From NCBI RefSeq assembly GCF_035987325.1, contig NZ_CP108488.1, forward strand, positions 9,052,001 to 9,116,000: a stretch of DNA of 64,000 bases. The letters are read 5' to 3'. The position numbers were made by a program, and so were the translations under genes. Source of the stretch: Streptomyces sp. NBC_01244. Its GTDB lineage: Bacteria > Actinomycetota > Actinomycetes > Streptomycetales > Streptomycetaceae. The notes beneath the pieces were generated by a model that was not told where the DNA came from, searched no databases, and saw nothing but the letters and a program-made list of their open reading frames with translations. Below are positions 32,775-41,484 of this stretch, in pieces. Every line of letters begins with the position of its first letter. Within the stretch, counting starts at the first letter, position 1.

Positions 32775-34922
32775 GTGCGCGCCGCCTTGATGGAGCTCCG
32801 TACGGGCACCGGCCCCCTGCCGGCGGCCGCGCGGCGGGCCGTCCGGGTCACCCTCGCCGCAGGCATCGGCTTCTACGGGTTCCTGTACGGGCTGGACCGG
32901 CCCGTCGAGGCCACCTACGCGCTCTTCGCGGCCGTCGCGCTGGCCGGGCTCTCCCGCATACCGGGCAGCGGACACCTGCGGGCCCGGGTCGTCGCCCGGG
33001 TGCTCCCGGCCGCCTGTGCGCTGGTGGTCCTGGGCACCTGGCTGTCGGTGCGGACCTGGGCCGCCGTGGCGGGCATGCTGGTCATCGGCTTCTGCGTGGC
33101 CTTCTCCTCGGCGGCCGGACCCCGCCCGGCGGGCGCCGCGCCCGGGCTTCAGCTGCTGTACATCCTGCCCAGCTTCCCGCCGTACGCCCCCGACACCCTC
33201 GGCCAGCGGCTGACCGGCACCGTCGCCGGGGTCCTGCTGCTGATCCTCGCCGAGGCCACCGTCCTGCCCGACCCGGTGGTCCCCGGCTACCGGGACCTGG
33301 CCGCCGGAGCCGCCGCCGAGGCGGCCCGGTGCGCCGCCGCGCTGGAGCGGCCGCCCCACACCCTCCCCGCGGCGGAGTCCGCCCGTGCCGCGGAGCGGGC
33401 GCAGGCCCTGCGGCCCTCCCGGGTCGCGGAGGCGCAGCGGCCCGCGGGGCCCGGCGTACGGGAACGCGCGCTGGCCCACACCGGGCTGGCGGCCCGCACC
33501 CTGCTGGCCCGGCTCCAGTCCCTGCCCCCGCCGGAGCCCGGCCGGCCGGACGGGGCCGGCGGGCCGGGGCCGGACGGGCTGGAGCTCGTACGGGCCGTGC
33601 GCGAGTCGGCCTCCGGGACGGCCGGGCTGCTCGGGGCGGGGAGCCCGCCCGCGGCCGACTCCACCCGGCTGCGCAAGCTACAGGTCTCCCTCGCCCGGAC
33701 CCCGGTGACGGAACCCGGGCCCGGGTTCCGCAACGCCGCACTGGTGGAGCTGGCGGACGCCGCGCTCGTGCTGCGGGGCGCCGCCGGGATAGCCGTAGGG
33801 GGGCGTGCGGGGGCCGCGGAGGCGGCGGGGCCGGGGCCGGTGTCCGGGCCGGCCGACCGGTTCTGGTACGCCGGGGAGGGGCCGGTGCGGCTCTGGTGGC
33901 ACCGGCTGGCCGGGAACAGCGGGCCCCGTTCCGTGCACTTCCAGAACGCCGTCCGGATCGGCGTGGCCCTCGCCGTCGCCCGCGCCGTCGCCGGACTGGA
34001 CTCCCTGCCGCACGGCTTCTGGGCGATGCTCGCCGTCCTCAGCCTGACCGGCACCAATGCCGTGCAGACCCGGGCCACCGTCCGGCTGGCCCTGATCGGC
34101 ACCTTGGTGGGCGCCATCGCCGCGGGCGGGGTCCTCGCGCTGGCCGGGGAGGCGAGCACGGTGTACGCGATCGTGCTGCCGCCGCTGATGCTGTTCGCGT
34201 TCTGCGTCGGGCCCGTGCGCGGCGTGGGCTGGGCGCAGGCCATGTTCACGCTGGTGGTGGCCATGGCCTTCGCGCAGCTCGCCCCGGTCACCTGGCAGCT
34301 GGCCGAGGTCAGGTTCCTGGACGTCCTGGTCGGCAGCGTGATCGGGATGGTGTGCGGGCTGCTGGCCTGGCCGCGCGGAGCCCACGACGAACTGGGGCGC
34401 GCCGTGGCCGAGCTGCTGCACGCCGCGGCCGACGACGTCCAGGCCGCCACGGCCGCCTTCGGGCGGGCCCGCGCGGTGGAGCCCGACCAGCGGGTGCGGC
34501 ACGCGCTGGCCATGGCGGAGAGCGCGTACGCCCAGTACCAGACGGAGCGCCGGTATCCGGCCGCCGCCGCGGGCGAGGACTGGCAGGCGGCGATGATGAC
34601 CGGCCACCACGTCCTGTGGGGCGGTCGCAGGCCCCCGGGCGCCCCGCCCGGCCCGCCCGAGGAAGCGGTGGTGCGGGAGTACGGGGCCTGGGTGGCGGCC
34701 GGACTGCGCCGCGCGGCAGCCGCCGCGGACCCCGTACACGCCACCGGGCCCGTGGACCCCGGTCCCGCCGGCCCGGCCCCCCGCCGGCCCGGTCCCAAGG
34801 ACGCCCCGCCGGTGTTCTACAGCGCGATGGCCTGGCTGGATACGCTGACCGCGGACCTGACCCTGCTCGACCGCGGGGCCGGGGCGTCCGGGCCCGGTGC
34901 CGCGGCCCCCGGCCGGGCCTGA
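32775..34922 (+). CDS. FUSC-family inner membrane protein (aromatic acid exporter-like)
   Basis: This 715-residue protein has an N-terminal set of about six helices (residues 20-165), a cytoplasmic Pro/Ala/Arg-rich middle, and a second set (about 395-535) beginning FQNAVRIGVALAVARAVAGL, the FUSC_2 signature with GFWAMLAVLSLTGTNAVQTRATV. Family members (YccS, AaeB-like) are linked to efflux of aromatic acids or toxic metabolites. The GTG at 32775 and an ATG 15 nt later are both possible. The C-terminus is low-complexity. It diverges from the TetR gene, so it may be the efflux pump controlled by that repressor. Confidence 0.82.
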   Translation: MRAALMELRTGTGPLPAAARRAVRVTLAAGIGFYGFLYGLDRPVEATYALFAAVALAGLSRIPGSGHLRARVVARVLPAACALVVLGTWLSVRTWAAVAGMLVIGFCVAFSSAAGPRPAGAAPGLQLLYILPSFPPYAPDTLGQRLTGTVAGVLLLILAEATVLPDPVVPGYRDLAAGAAAEAARCAAALERPPHTLPAAESARAAERAQALRPSRVAEAQRPAGPGVRERALAHTGLAARTLLARLQSLPPPEPGRPDGAGGPGPDGLELVRAVRESASGTAGLLGAGSPPAADSTRLRKLQVSLARTPVTEPGPGFRNAALVELADAALVLRGAAGIAVGGRAGAAEAAGPGPVSGPADRFWYAGEGPVRLWWHRLAGNSGPRSVHFQNAVRIGVALAVARAVAGLDSLPHGFWAMLAVLSLTGTNAVQTRATVRLALIGTLVGAIAAGGVLALAGEASTVYAIVLPPLMLFAFCVGPVRGVGWAQAMFTLVVAMAFAQLAPVTWQLAEVRFLDVLVGSVIGMVCGLLAWPRGAHDELGRAVAELLHAAADDVQAATAAFGRARAVEPDQRVRHALAMAESAYAQYQTERRYPAAAAGEDWQAAMMTGHHVLWGGRRPPGAPPGPPEEAVVREYGAWVAAGLRRAAAAADPVHATGPVDPGPAGPAPRRPGPKDAPPVFYSAMAWLDTLTADLTLLDRGAGASGPGAAAPGRA

Positions 34923-35022
34923 GCGCGCGGCGGTGCGCCGGCGGTGCGCACGGAGCGGGGCTCTGCGATCGTGGAAGGCGGGACTCCGGCAGGAGGCGGC
35001 GGGGCTGTGGTGAGGAGCGGTG

Positions 35023-35478
35023 ATGTCCGGACTGTTCGAGGCGAGCGTCGAGATCGACCGGCCCGTCGCCGAGGTGTTCGCGTACCTCGCGGACGGGCGC
35101 AACGACCCCGAGTTCAGCCCGCGCGTCCAGCGGATCACCCGGACCCCGGACGGCCCGACCGCCGTCGGGACGGTCTTCCGCAGCACGGTGAAGGACGCGG
35201 GGATGAAGACCGCCCGGGAGTTCCAGATCACCGAACTCGAGGCACCGGGGCGGATCCGCTGGTCGGAGCTGAGCGAGAACCTGGTGACCGCCGAGGGCGG
35301 CTACGACCTGACGGAACTCCCCGGCGGCCGGACTCGGTTGCGGGTCTTCAACACCCTGACCGGACACGGGTTCGGCCGCCTCCTCGTCGGCTTCGCCCTG
35401 GGCGCCGCGCGCAAGGACGCCCCCGACTTCGGCCGCCGGATCAAGGCGGCGGCGGAGGCGTCCCCACGGCATCGGTGA
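35023..35478 (+). CDS. SRPBCC family protein
   Basis: This 151-residue protein has the polyketide-cyclase/START-like pattern: FEASVEIDRPVAEVFAYLADGRNDPEF (parts FEASVEIDRPVAEVFAYL and DPEFSP), WSELSENLVTAEGGYDLTE and a C-terminal helix. The family binds hydrophobic ligands. GAGGAG lies 6 nt upstream of the ATG. It stands alone 100 bp after the FUSC gene and may be cotranscribed. Confidence 0.83.
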   Translation: MSGLFEASVEIDRPVAEVFAYLADGRNDPEFSPRVQRITRTPDGPTAVGTVFRSTVKDAGMKTAREFQITELEAPGRIRWSELSENLVTAEGGYDLTELPGGRTRLRVFNTLTGHGFGRLLVGFALGAARKDAPDFGRRIKAAAEASPRHR

Positions 35479-35524
35479 GACCGGGCCGGGTCACCGGGAA
35501 TGCGCGGATTCACCGGGTGTGCGC

Positions 35525-35556
35525 GGTTCGCCGATTCGCCGGTTCGCCGGTTCGCC
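35525..35556 (+). repeat. 8-bp tandem repeat (GGTTCGCC x4)
   Basis: GGTTCGCC, GATTCGCC, GGTTCGCC, GGTTCGCC in the 97-bp gap between convergent genes. Followed by two short CTCCGGGT repeats. Confidence 0.8.
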
Positions 35557-35575
35557 GCGTCTCCGGGTCTCCGGG

Positions 35576-37213
35576 TCAGAACCGCCCGGGCTCGGACGGA
35601 ATCGGCAGCGGCTTCGTGGGTGCCCCCTGCCGGTCCGCGCCCGGTGACGGCGCACGGCAGGTGATGTCCGCCGCCGGCAGCCGCCCGGTGACCAGATAGT
35701 CGGTGACCGGCGCGCTGGCGCAGGAGGAGGGGTCGGCCAGGTACACCCCGTGGCCCTCGGCGCCCAGTGCCAGCACCATCCGCGAACCCTTCAGCGCACG
35801 GTGCAGGCCCTGACCGCTGACCAGCGGGGTCTGCGAGTCCCACTCGTTCTGCACGGTCAGCACCCCGGCCCGCGTCTTCATCGGGGTCTGCGCCTCGAGC
35901 GGCCGCGGCCAGAAGGCGCACGGCTTGATGTTCGAGGCGAAGTCCCCGTAGAGCGGGTACGCGGCCTTGTCCCGGATGGCGTCACGCCGGTACCGCTCGG
36001 GATCGCGCGGCCAGGAGTCCGTGTCCCCGCACACCACGCTCCAGAGGACGGCGACGCCGTTGTCGGAGGCGGGTTCCGCCGGGGCTCCGGACCGGCCGGC
36101 GAGGGCCCGCTTCATGTCGAAGTCCGGCCCCGAGGCGCCGGGAGTGCGGGCCGGCTTCCCCTCGGCCGCCTCCTTCAGGGCCACCACCAGCGGGGTGACC
36201 TGCGCCGGGTAGAAGAACAGGCCGCGCGCCCCCCGGATGTCGTCACCGTCGATCTTCTGCCCCTCGAAGACGATCGGATCCCGGTCGGCGCGCGCCACCA
36301 GGTCCCAGAACGTCTTCGACACGGCCGCAGGGCTCTCGCCGAGGTGGTACTCGCCCGCGCGCTGCGCCGCCCACCGCGTCCACCGGGCGAAGGCCGGCTC
36401 GGCCTCCGTCGCCCAGGTCTGGAACATGCCCCGCCAGATCCGGTCCGGGTCCACGCCGCTGTCGAGCACGAAGCGGTCCGTGCGGCCGGGGAACATCTGC
36501 GTGTACACCGCGCCGAGGTACGTCCCGTAGGAGTAGCCCAGGTACGAGAGCTTCCGCTCGCCCAGCACGGCACGGATCGTGTCCATGTCGCGGGCGGTGT
36601 TGCGGGTCGTGATGTACGGGAGCACGGAGCCGGCCTTCTCCCGGCACTTCTCGGCGATGGTGCGCGCCCAGGCCACGTCGGAGGGGAAGGACCCCGGCCG
36701 GTACGGCCGGTCGATGCCCTGCTCGGCGTCTTCCAGCCCGCAGCTGATGGGGCTGCTGGCACCGACCCCGCGCGGATCGAAGCCGATGAGGTCGTACCGC
36801 TCGCTCACCTCCGGGGGCACCACCTCGCCCAGTGCCAGCGGCAGGTCGAGCCCGCTCCCGCCCGGCCCGCCCGGATTCATCAGGAGGACCCCGTGGCGCT
36901 TCGCGGGGTTCGTGCTCTTCACCCGGGATATCGCCAGGTCGAGGGTGCGTCCCCGGGGCCGCCGGTAGTCGAGCGGCACCTTGATCGAGGCGCACTCGTA
37001 CGAGGCCGGCTGATCGGCGCTGCACCGGTGCCAGGCCGGCCTCTGCCGCAGGTACGCGGCGTCGGCCTGGAGGGTGTCCGTGGACCGGTCGGTGTCGGCG
37101 GACAGGACGGTGTCGGCGGGCAGGGCGGAAGCCTGGGCGGCCGCGAGCAGCGGCACGGAGCTCGCGAGGAGCCCGGCGGCGGCCAGGAGGGATGCCAGTC
37201 GTTTCTTGCGCAC
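35576..37213 (-). CDS. Secreted alpha/beta hydrolase, TAP-like tripeptidyl aminopeptidase (SlpD/SlpE type)
   Basis: This 545-residue protein has a signal peptide (RKKRLASLLAAAGLLASS, cleavage near ASA-LP). The alpha/beta-hydrolase fold shows HGVLLMNPGGPGGSGLD (oxyanion), the nucleophile elbow GYSYGTYLG, and the TAP C-terminal domain with VLTVQNEWDSQTPLV (acid) and LGAEGHGVYL (His). This matches Streptomyces tripeptidyl aminopeptidases that trim peptides outside the cell. GTG 37213 has AAAGGAA 10 nt upstream. Cysteines such as SADQPASYECAS and PSSCASAPV suggest disulfides. Substrate specificity is inferred from family only. Confidence 0.88.
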   Translation of the reverse strand: MRKKRLASLLAAAGLLASSVPLLAAAQASALPADTVLSADTDRSTDTLQADAAYLRQRPAWHRCSADQPASYECASIKVPLDYRRPRGRTLDLAISRVKSTNPAKRHGVLLMNPGGPGGSGLDLPLALGEVVPPEVSERYDLIGFDPRGVGASSPISCGLEDAEQGIDRPYRPGSFPSDVAWARTIAEKCREKAGSVLPYITTRNTARDMDTIRAVLGERKLSYLGYSYGTYLGAVYTQMFPGRTDRFVLDSGVDPDRIWRGMFQTWATEAEPAFARWTRWAAQRAGEYHLGESPAAVSKTFWDLVARADRDPIVFEGQKIDGDDIRGARGLFFYPAQVTPLVVALKEAAEGKPARTPGASGPDFDMKRALAGRSGAPAEPASDNGVAVLWSVVCGDTDSWPRDPERYRRDAIRDKAAYPLYGDFASNIKPCAFWPRPLEAQTPMKTRAGVLTVQNEWDSQTPLVSGQGLHRALKGSRMVLALGAEGHGVYLADPSSCASAPVTDYLVTGRLPAADITCRAPSPGADRQGAPTKPLPIPSEPGRF

Positions 37214-37571
37214 GAGGGACGTTCCTTTCGGGTGGGCGGTGGTCCGCCCCCACCCTGGGTCACCGCACGGTCCCGGCGAATCCACCTGAGGGCCGGGGCC
37301 CCCTACTCCTCGCGAATGACCGGAAATCCGGACAACTGGCCGACGCGCCGGGGTTCTTGTCCTCACGTCAGGCATCAGGAGCACGGGTCGTACGGCGGTC
37401 CGGCGCGGCACCGTAGCAGTCTTTCGGAGGGTCGCCCGGATGTTTGTCCAGTCCGGATGGGCCTTCGGTGGGGGAGCCCCGGCCGGCACTAGCGTCCCTT
37501 GGCACCCGGGGACCGGGGGAGCGGCGTGCTCCGCGCGCCTCCCGGGCCGTCCCGGGAGCCAAGGAGGCACA
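37214..37571. other. 358-bp divergent intergenic region
   Basis: No gene seen. A GGGCGG-TGGT-CCGCCC hairpin (37234-37249) lies in the leader of the hydrolase. A CACTAGCGT element near 37487 may be a -10 for the rightward DUF4142 gene, but no good -35 accompanies it. Confidence 0.4.
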
Positions 37572-38333
37572 GTGCTGTCAATCCGTCGGACGAACGTCGG
37601 TGGCATGTCGGTCGCTTCGCGCCATGTGATGGGCACGGGCATCGTTCTCGGCGCCCTCGCCCTCACGCTGATCGCGCTGCTGATACCGGTGCAGAGCTTC
37701 GGCGGCAGAACCGCCACGGCCGCCCCGGCCGGGGCGAACGCCGCCACCGCCTCGCCCGCCCCCACCCCCGTCCCCGCCTCCGCCGATGACGACGGCGCCG
37801 GGGTGATGAACACGGCCTTCGGGCCGCTGACCCCACAGGACCGCGAGTTCGTGCGCAAGGTCCGCCTCGCCGGACTGTGGGAACTGCCCGCGGGCCGGCA
37901 GGCCCAGGAGCGGGGGACCCGCCGATCGGTGCGGACGGCCGGCGAGCACCTCGTGGAAGGGCACGCCGAACTGGACCGCAGGGTCCTGGAGGTGGGCCAG
38001 GCGCTCGGCGTCGAACTGCCGGACCGGCCGTCCGGCCAGCAGCAGGCCTGGCTCGACCAGTTGGACCGGGCCCAAGGGGCCACGTACGAGCGGCTGTTCG
38101 TGCAGCTCCTGCGGCGGGCGCACGGAAAGGTGTTCGCGCTCGTCGCCCAAGTGCGGGCGCAGACCCGCAACTCCGTGGTCCGTGAGCTCGCCACGGACGC
38201 CAACGCCACGGTCCTGGACCACATCGCGGTCCTCGAAGCCAGCGGACTGGTCGATTTCGAAGGCCTCGCGGACAGTCCTCCCGCGGCCACCCCTCCCACG
38301 GCCCCTCCCACCGACACCCGACCGAGGAAGTGA
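37572..38333 (+). CDS. Secreted/anchored DUF4142 protein
   Basis: This 253-residue protein starts at GTG 37572 with AAGGAGG upstream. It has one N-terminal hydrophobic segment (GIVLGALALTLIALLIPV), a Pro/Ala linker, and a four-helix DUF4142 domain (about residues 85-230): LTPQDREFVRKVRLAGLWEL and AGEHLVEGHAELDRRV, with VLDHIAVLE at the end. The C-terminus is Pro/Thr-rich. DUF4142 domains are ferritin-like predicted periplasmic proteins of unknown function. The gene lies 9 bp before the DUF1996 gene, so they form an operon. Confidence 0.85.
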   Translation: MLSIRRTNVGGMSVASRHVMGTGIVLGALALTLIALLIPVQSFGGRTATAAPAGANAATASPAPTPVPASADDDGAGVMNTAFGPLTPQDREFVRKVRLAGLWELPAGRQAQERGTRRSVRTAGEHLVEGHAELDRRVLEVGQALGVELPDRPSGQQQAWLDQLDRAQGATYERLFVQLLRRAHGKVFALVAQVRAQTRNSVVRELATDANATVLDHIAVLEASGLVDFEGLADSPPAATPPTAPPTDTRPRK

Positions 38334-38342
38334 AGTGATCAC

Positions 38343-39734
38343 ATGCGCGACAAGGACTCCACGCAAGGCCCGGCGCGCCGGGACAGGACAGGACACAAAC
38401 GCAGGACCCGTCCCCTCTACAAGGTGCTCGCCGCGGCGTCCGCACTGGTCCTGGGCGGCGGCGGGGTGGTGATCGCGGGCCAGGTGGCCTCCGCGGGCCA
38501 GGACCCGGCGCGCCGGGCACCGGTGACGGCCACCATCGACTGCCCCGACGTGGGCGAGCGGCTGCGCGAGGTCCCCGATCAAGTGCGCGGCGAAGTGGAC
38601 CGGGAACTCGCCGCTCTGGACACCCAGATCGCCGAGGCCTACCAGCGGCTCGCCACCGGCCGGGCGCCGGCGGACGCACTGCTGGGGGAGCTGAAGGGAC
38701 GGCGCGACGCGTCGATCGGCCGGGTCTCCGAGGCGATCGGCCGGACCGCCGCCCGCCCCGACGGACTCGCGGAGCTGAGCGCCTGCGCGATGCGGGAGGC
38801 GCCGGCCGCCGAAGAGGAGACCGCGCGGGGCGGCACGGAAGCAGTCCTGAAAGGAGGGCCGGCCCGCGCCGACTTCGTCCCCATCGGCTCGGTGAAGCCG
38901 AACGTGCGGCGTCCGGCCCCCAAGTCCGGTGCCTCCAAGGGCTCCTTCTCCGTGGAATGCGGGCGCAACGACGAGCGCCACCTCAACCCCGACAACGTGA
39001 TCGTCGCCCCCGGGGTGAGCAACGGCGCCCACCACATGCACGACTACGTCGGCAACAGGACCACGGACGCCTTCTCCACCAACAACAGCCTCGCCGCCTC
39101 CGGGACCACCTGTACGAACGGCGACCTGTCCACCTACTACTGGCCGGTGCTGAGGCTGCGCGACGGCAAGGCCGAGCAGGACGCGGGAGCCCCCGGCGGC
39201 GGCCAGGACGCCAACGTGGGCACGATCCTGCGCCCGAAGCAGGTGACCATCCAGTTCAAGGGAAGCCCCGTCTCCCGGGTCGCCGCCATGCCCCGCTTCC
39301 TGAGGATCATCACGGGCGATGCCAAGGCCTTCACCAACGGCCCGGCCAACGCCAACGCCTCGTGGAGCTGCACCGGCTTCGAGAACCGGCAGCTGAAGGA
39401 CAAGTACCCGATCTGCCCCAAGGGCACCGACGTGGTGCGGACGTTCGCCTTCCAGAGCTGCTGGGACGGAAAGAACACCGACAGTGCCAACCACCGCACC
39501 CACGTGGCCTTCGCCGGGCGGGACGGGTCCTGCCCGGCGGGCTTCAAGGCCGTCCCGCAACTGGTGCAGCGGATCGTCTACGCGACGCCCCCCGGCGCGC
39601 GCTTCGCGGTGGACAGCTTCCCCGAGCAACTGCACAAGCCGGTCACCGACCACGGCGACTTCATCAACGTCATGCCGGACGAGCTGATGGCCCGGGCGGT
39701 GCGCTGCGTCAACGGCGGACGTGCCTGCCGCTGA
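38343..39734 (+). CDS. Secreted DUF1996 protein
   Basis: This 463-residue protein has a basic N-terminus and a membrane segment (about 27-48, VLAAASALVLGGGGVVIAG). A helical segment follows (about 65-150), then a DUF1996 domain from about 195 to the end. Domain hallmarks are NPDNVIVAPGVSNGAHHMHDYVGN (parts NPDNVIVAPG and HHMHDYVGN), CWDGKNTDS.NHRTHVAF and a terminal C-x-C pair. DUF1996 proteins are widespread in Streptomyces and fungi; some are reported as carbohydrate-linked or oxidative-stress proteins, but no reaction is established. Conserved His residues could bind metal. It sits in an operon with the DUF4142 protein and is closed by a strong terminator. Confidence 0.87.
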   Translation: MRDKDSTQGPARRDRTGHKRRTRPLYKVLAAASALVLGGGGVVIAGQVASAGQDPARRAPVTATIDCPDVGERLREVPDQVRGEVDRELAALDTQIAEAYQRLATGRAPADALLGELKGRRDASIGRVSEAIGRTAARPDGLAELSACAMREAPAAEEETARGGTEAVLKGGPARADFVPIGSVKPNVRRPAPKSGASKGSFSVECGRNDERHLNPDNVIVAPGVSNGAHHMHDYVGNRTTDAFSTNNSLAASGTTCTNGDLSTYYWPVLRLRDGKAEQDAGAPGGGQDANVGTILRPKQVTIQFKGSPVSRVAAMPRFLRIITGDAKAFTNGPANANASWSCTGFENRQLKDKYPICPKGTDVVRTFAFQSCWDGKNTDSANHRTHVAFAGRDGSCPAGFKAVPQLVQRIVYATPPGARFAVDSFPEQLHKPVTDHGDFINVMPDELMARAVRCVNGGRACR

Positions 39735-39743
39735 CCCGGCGAG

Positions 39744-39787
39744 AGGCGGTGCCGGCCCCGGAGCACGCTCCGGGGCCGGCACCGCCT
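39744..39787. terminator. Strong 20-bp stem-loop terminator
   Basis: Perfect 20-bp inverted repeat (39744-39763 with 39768-39787) around a CACG loop, followed by CGTTTGT. It lies 10 bp after the DUF1996 stop and 40 bp before the end of the convergent PucR-like gene, so it should serve both. Confidence 0.85.
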
Positions 39788-39826
39788 CGTTTGTCCGTCA
39801 GCCCGACCCGCTCAGGCTTCTGTTCT

Positions 39827-41104
39827 CTAAAGGCCGTTGACGCGGGCGATGCGACCGTCGCCCGGAGACGGGCGGAAGTCGGCGGCCACCACGCGCGCCC
39901 GGCGGCTGCCCCGGACCGGCCGCAGCCGGACCTGGGCCATCAACCGGCGGCTGCGCAGGGCCAGTTCCAGTTCGAATCGGGTGCGCGGGTCCCGCAGGCC
40001 GGGCCCGAAGAGCTTCTCCAGCTGGCGCATCCGGTAGCGGACCGTCTGCGGGTGCACGCTCAGCGCCTTGGCCGCCTCGGGAGCTCCTCCGCCCTCCAGC
40101 CAGGCGAGCAGGGTCACTTCGAGCCGCTCGCTCTGGCGCGGGGTGAGGTCGGCCAGCGGCCGCAGCCAGCGTGCGGCCAGTGCGTGGGCCAGCGGCTCGT
40201 CCTGGAGCAGGAGCAGCGTCGAGAGGTGGTCGTCCACGAAGACGGTCCGGGCGTCCGGGCCGGACCGGGCCTGCGCCGGGACCAGCGCGAGCAGGCGTAC
40301 CGCCCAGCGCAGGGAGGAGGCGGTGTCTCCGGGGGCCACCGGGTGGCCGACCACGGCGAGCCGGCCGCGCAGCGCGCCCTCCAGGGCGGTACGGGCCTCC
40401 GGGTCGGCGGTGGGGACGAGCAGGCACGGCTGGCCCGCGACCATCCCGCCGAGGCAGTCGTCGAGGAGGGCCGCGAGCTGCTGGGTCTCGCCGGGCGAGG
40501 CCAGGGCGACCGCCCGTACGGCGACGGGGAGCGGCCAGCCGGCCGGTCCGGCCAGTTCGGCCAGTTCGGTACGGGCCGATTCGCGGTGCGGGGTGTCACC
40601 CGTGAGCAGGGTGAAGAGCTCGCGCCGGGCGTGCTCGCGCACCGAGCCGAACCGTTGTAAAGGGACGGCTTGGAGCGGTGGCAACTCCCCGCCGCGGAAG
40701 GCCGCGTGCGGGTGCGCCTGTGAGTGCGCCTGTGGGTGGGGCCGGGCGTGCTCGGCTTCGAAGGCCGCGGCCGCCGTGGTGATGGGTCCGGAGCCGGACC
40801 GGGTCTGCGCGTGGGGGTCCGGCGGCTCCTGCGCGGGGGCCGATTCGGCTCCGTCGACCGCGCCGGTGTCCGTGCATCCGGCGCCCCCGGCGCCTTCGCG
40901 GTAGCCGAGGGCGGTGAGCAGTGCCCCCTCCATCCTCCGTCTGACCACCTCGTCGCCGATGTCCTCGACGAGCGCCGAGAATCCGGGGACGGTTTCCCGC
41001 AGTTCCTCCACCATCCCCGCCGCCACCGTGGGCAGTTCCTTGCGCAGGACCCGGGTCCACTCGCCGCGCGGGCGGGACCAGATGCGGTTCAGAAGTTCGC
41101 ACAT
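39827..41104 (-). CDS. PucR/CdaR-like transcriptional regulator
   Basis: This 425-residue protein has an N-terminal helical domain (about 1-75), an Ala/His/Pro-rich linker (HPQAHSQAHPHAA), a GGDEF-like middle (about 200-330) and the C-terminal HTH_30: LEVTLLAWLEGGGAPEAAKALSVHPQTVRYRMRQLEKLFG (parts VHPQTVRYRMRQLEKLFG). Such regulators respond to small metabolites. It diverges from the cytochrome-b/NuoF/lipoprotein operon starting at 41485, the likely target. The ATG has GAGGTAACA upstream. Confidence 0.82.
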   Translation of the reverse strand: MCELLNRIWSRPRGEWTRVLRKELPTVAAGMVEELRETVPGFSALVEDIGDEVVRRRMEGALLTALGYREGAGGAGCTDTGAVDGAESAPAQEPPDPHAQTRSGSGPITTAAAAFEAEHARPHPQAHSQAHPHAAFRGGELPPLQAVPLQRFGSVREHARRELFTLLTGDTPHRESARTELAELAGPAGWPLPVAVRAVALASPGETQQLAALLDDCLGGMVAGQPCLLVPTADPEARTALEGALRGRLAVVGHPVAPGDTASSLRWAVRLLALVPAQARSGPDARTVFVDDHLSTLLLLQDEPLAHALAARWLRPLADLTPRQSERLEVTLLAWLEGGGAPEAAKALSVHPQTVRYRMRQLEKLFGPGLRDPRTRFELELALRSRRLMAQVRLRPVRGSRRARVVAADFRPSPGDGRIARVNGL

Positions 41105-41484
41105 TGTTACCTCGTTCAAGCCGGGGTATGGCCTGCCCCGTGGGACGGTGGCAAGCCCGCAGTCCCGCGGCATCGGCTCGATCGCCGTCGGGGAGGTGCG
41201 GCGGCGGATCAGGCGTCAACCCCGTCGCAACCGCACCACTGGAAGGGAATCTTCCGGGGATGTTCGATGCGATGGCTGTGCGAGGGCCAGAAATTATCAC
41301 GTTTCGATAAATCCTGTGGAGGGCTTGCATACCTCCACGATGCTTCTGCACTCCGGCCCCCGCTCCCGGCCGGCCCGGTGGGCCAGGTGCCCATCTCCCG
41401 CCCGCCGAGGAGCGGTTGCGACGTCGACCCCCGGGCGCCGAGCGCGAGGTGGAAGTGCTCGGGTCCGGACGTATGGGAGACCAC
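41105..41484. other. 380-bp divergent control region
   Basis: No gene seen. An AT-rich island at about 41288-41320 includes the inverted repeat TTATC-ACGTTTC-GATAA (41294-41310), a possible operator for the PucR-like regulator. The rest is GC-rich leader. Confidence 0.4.

Noticed and set aside
30616..34922. P450-TetR-FUSC as part of a secondary-metabolite cluster
   Set aside because: No synthase, tailoring set or ferredoxin is present; isolated P450-regulator-transporter groups are common in Streptomyces.
39877..40660. Long rightward frames opposite the PucR-like gene
   Set aside because: They are antisense shadows of a well-supported regulator with low-complexity Arg/Ala/Gly composition.
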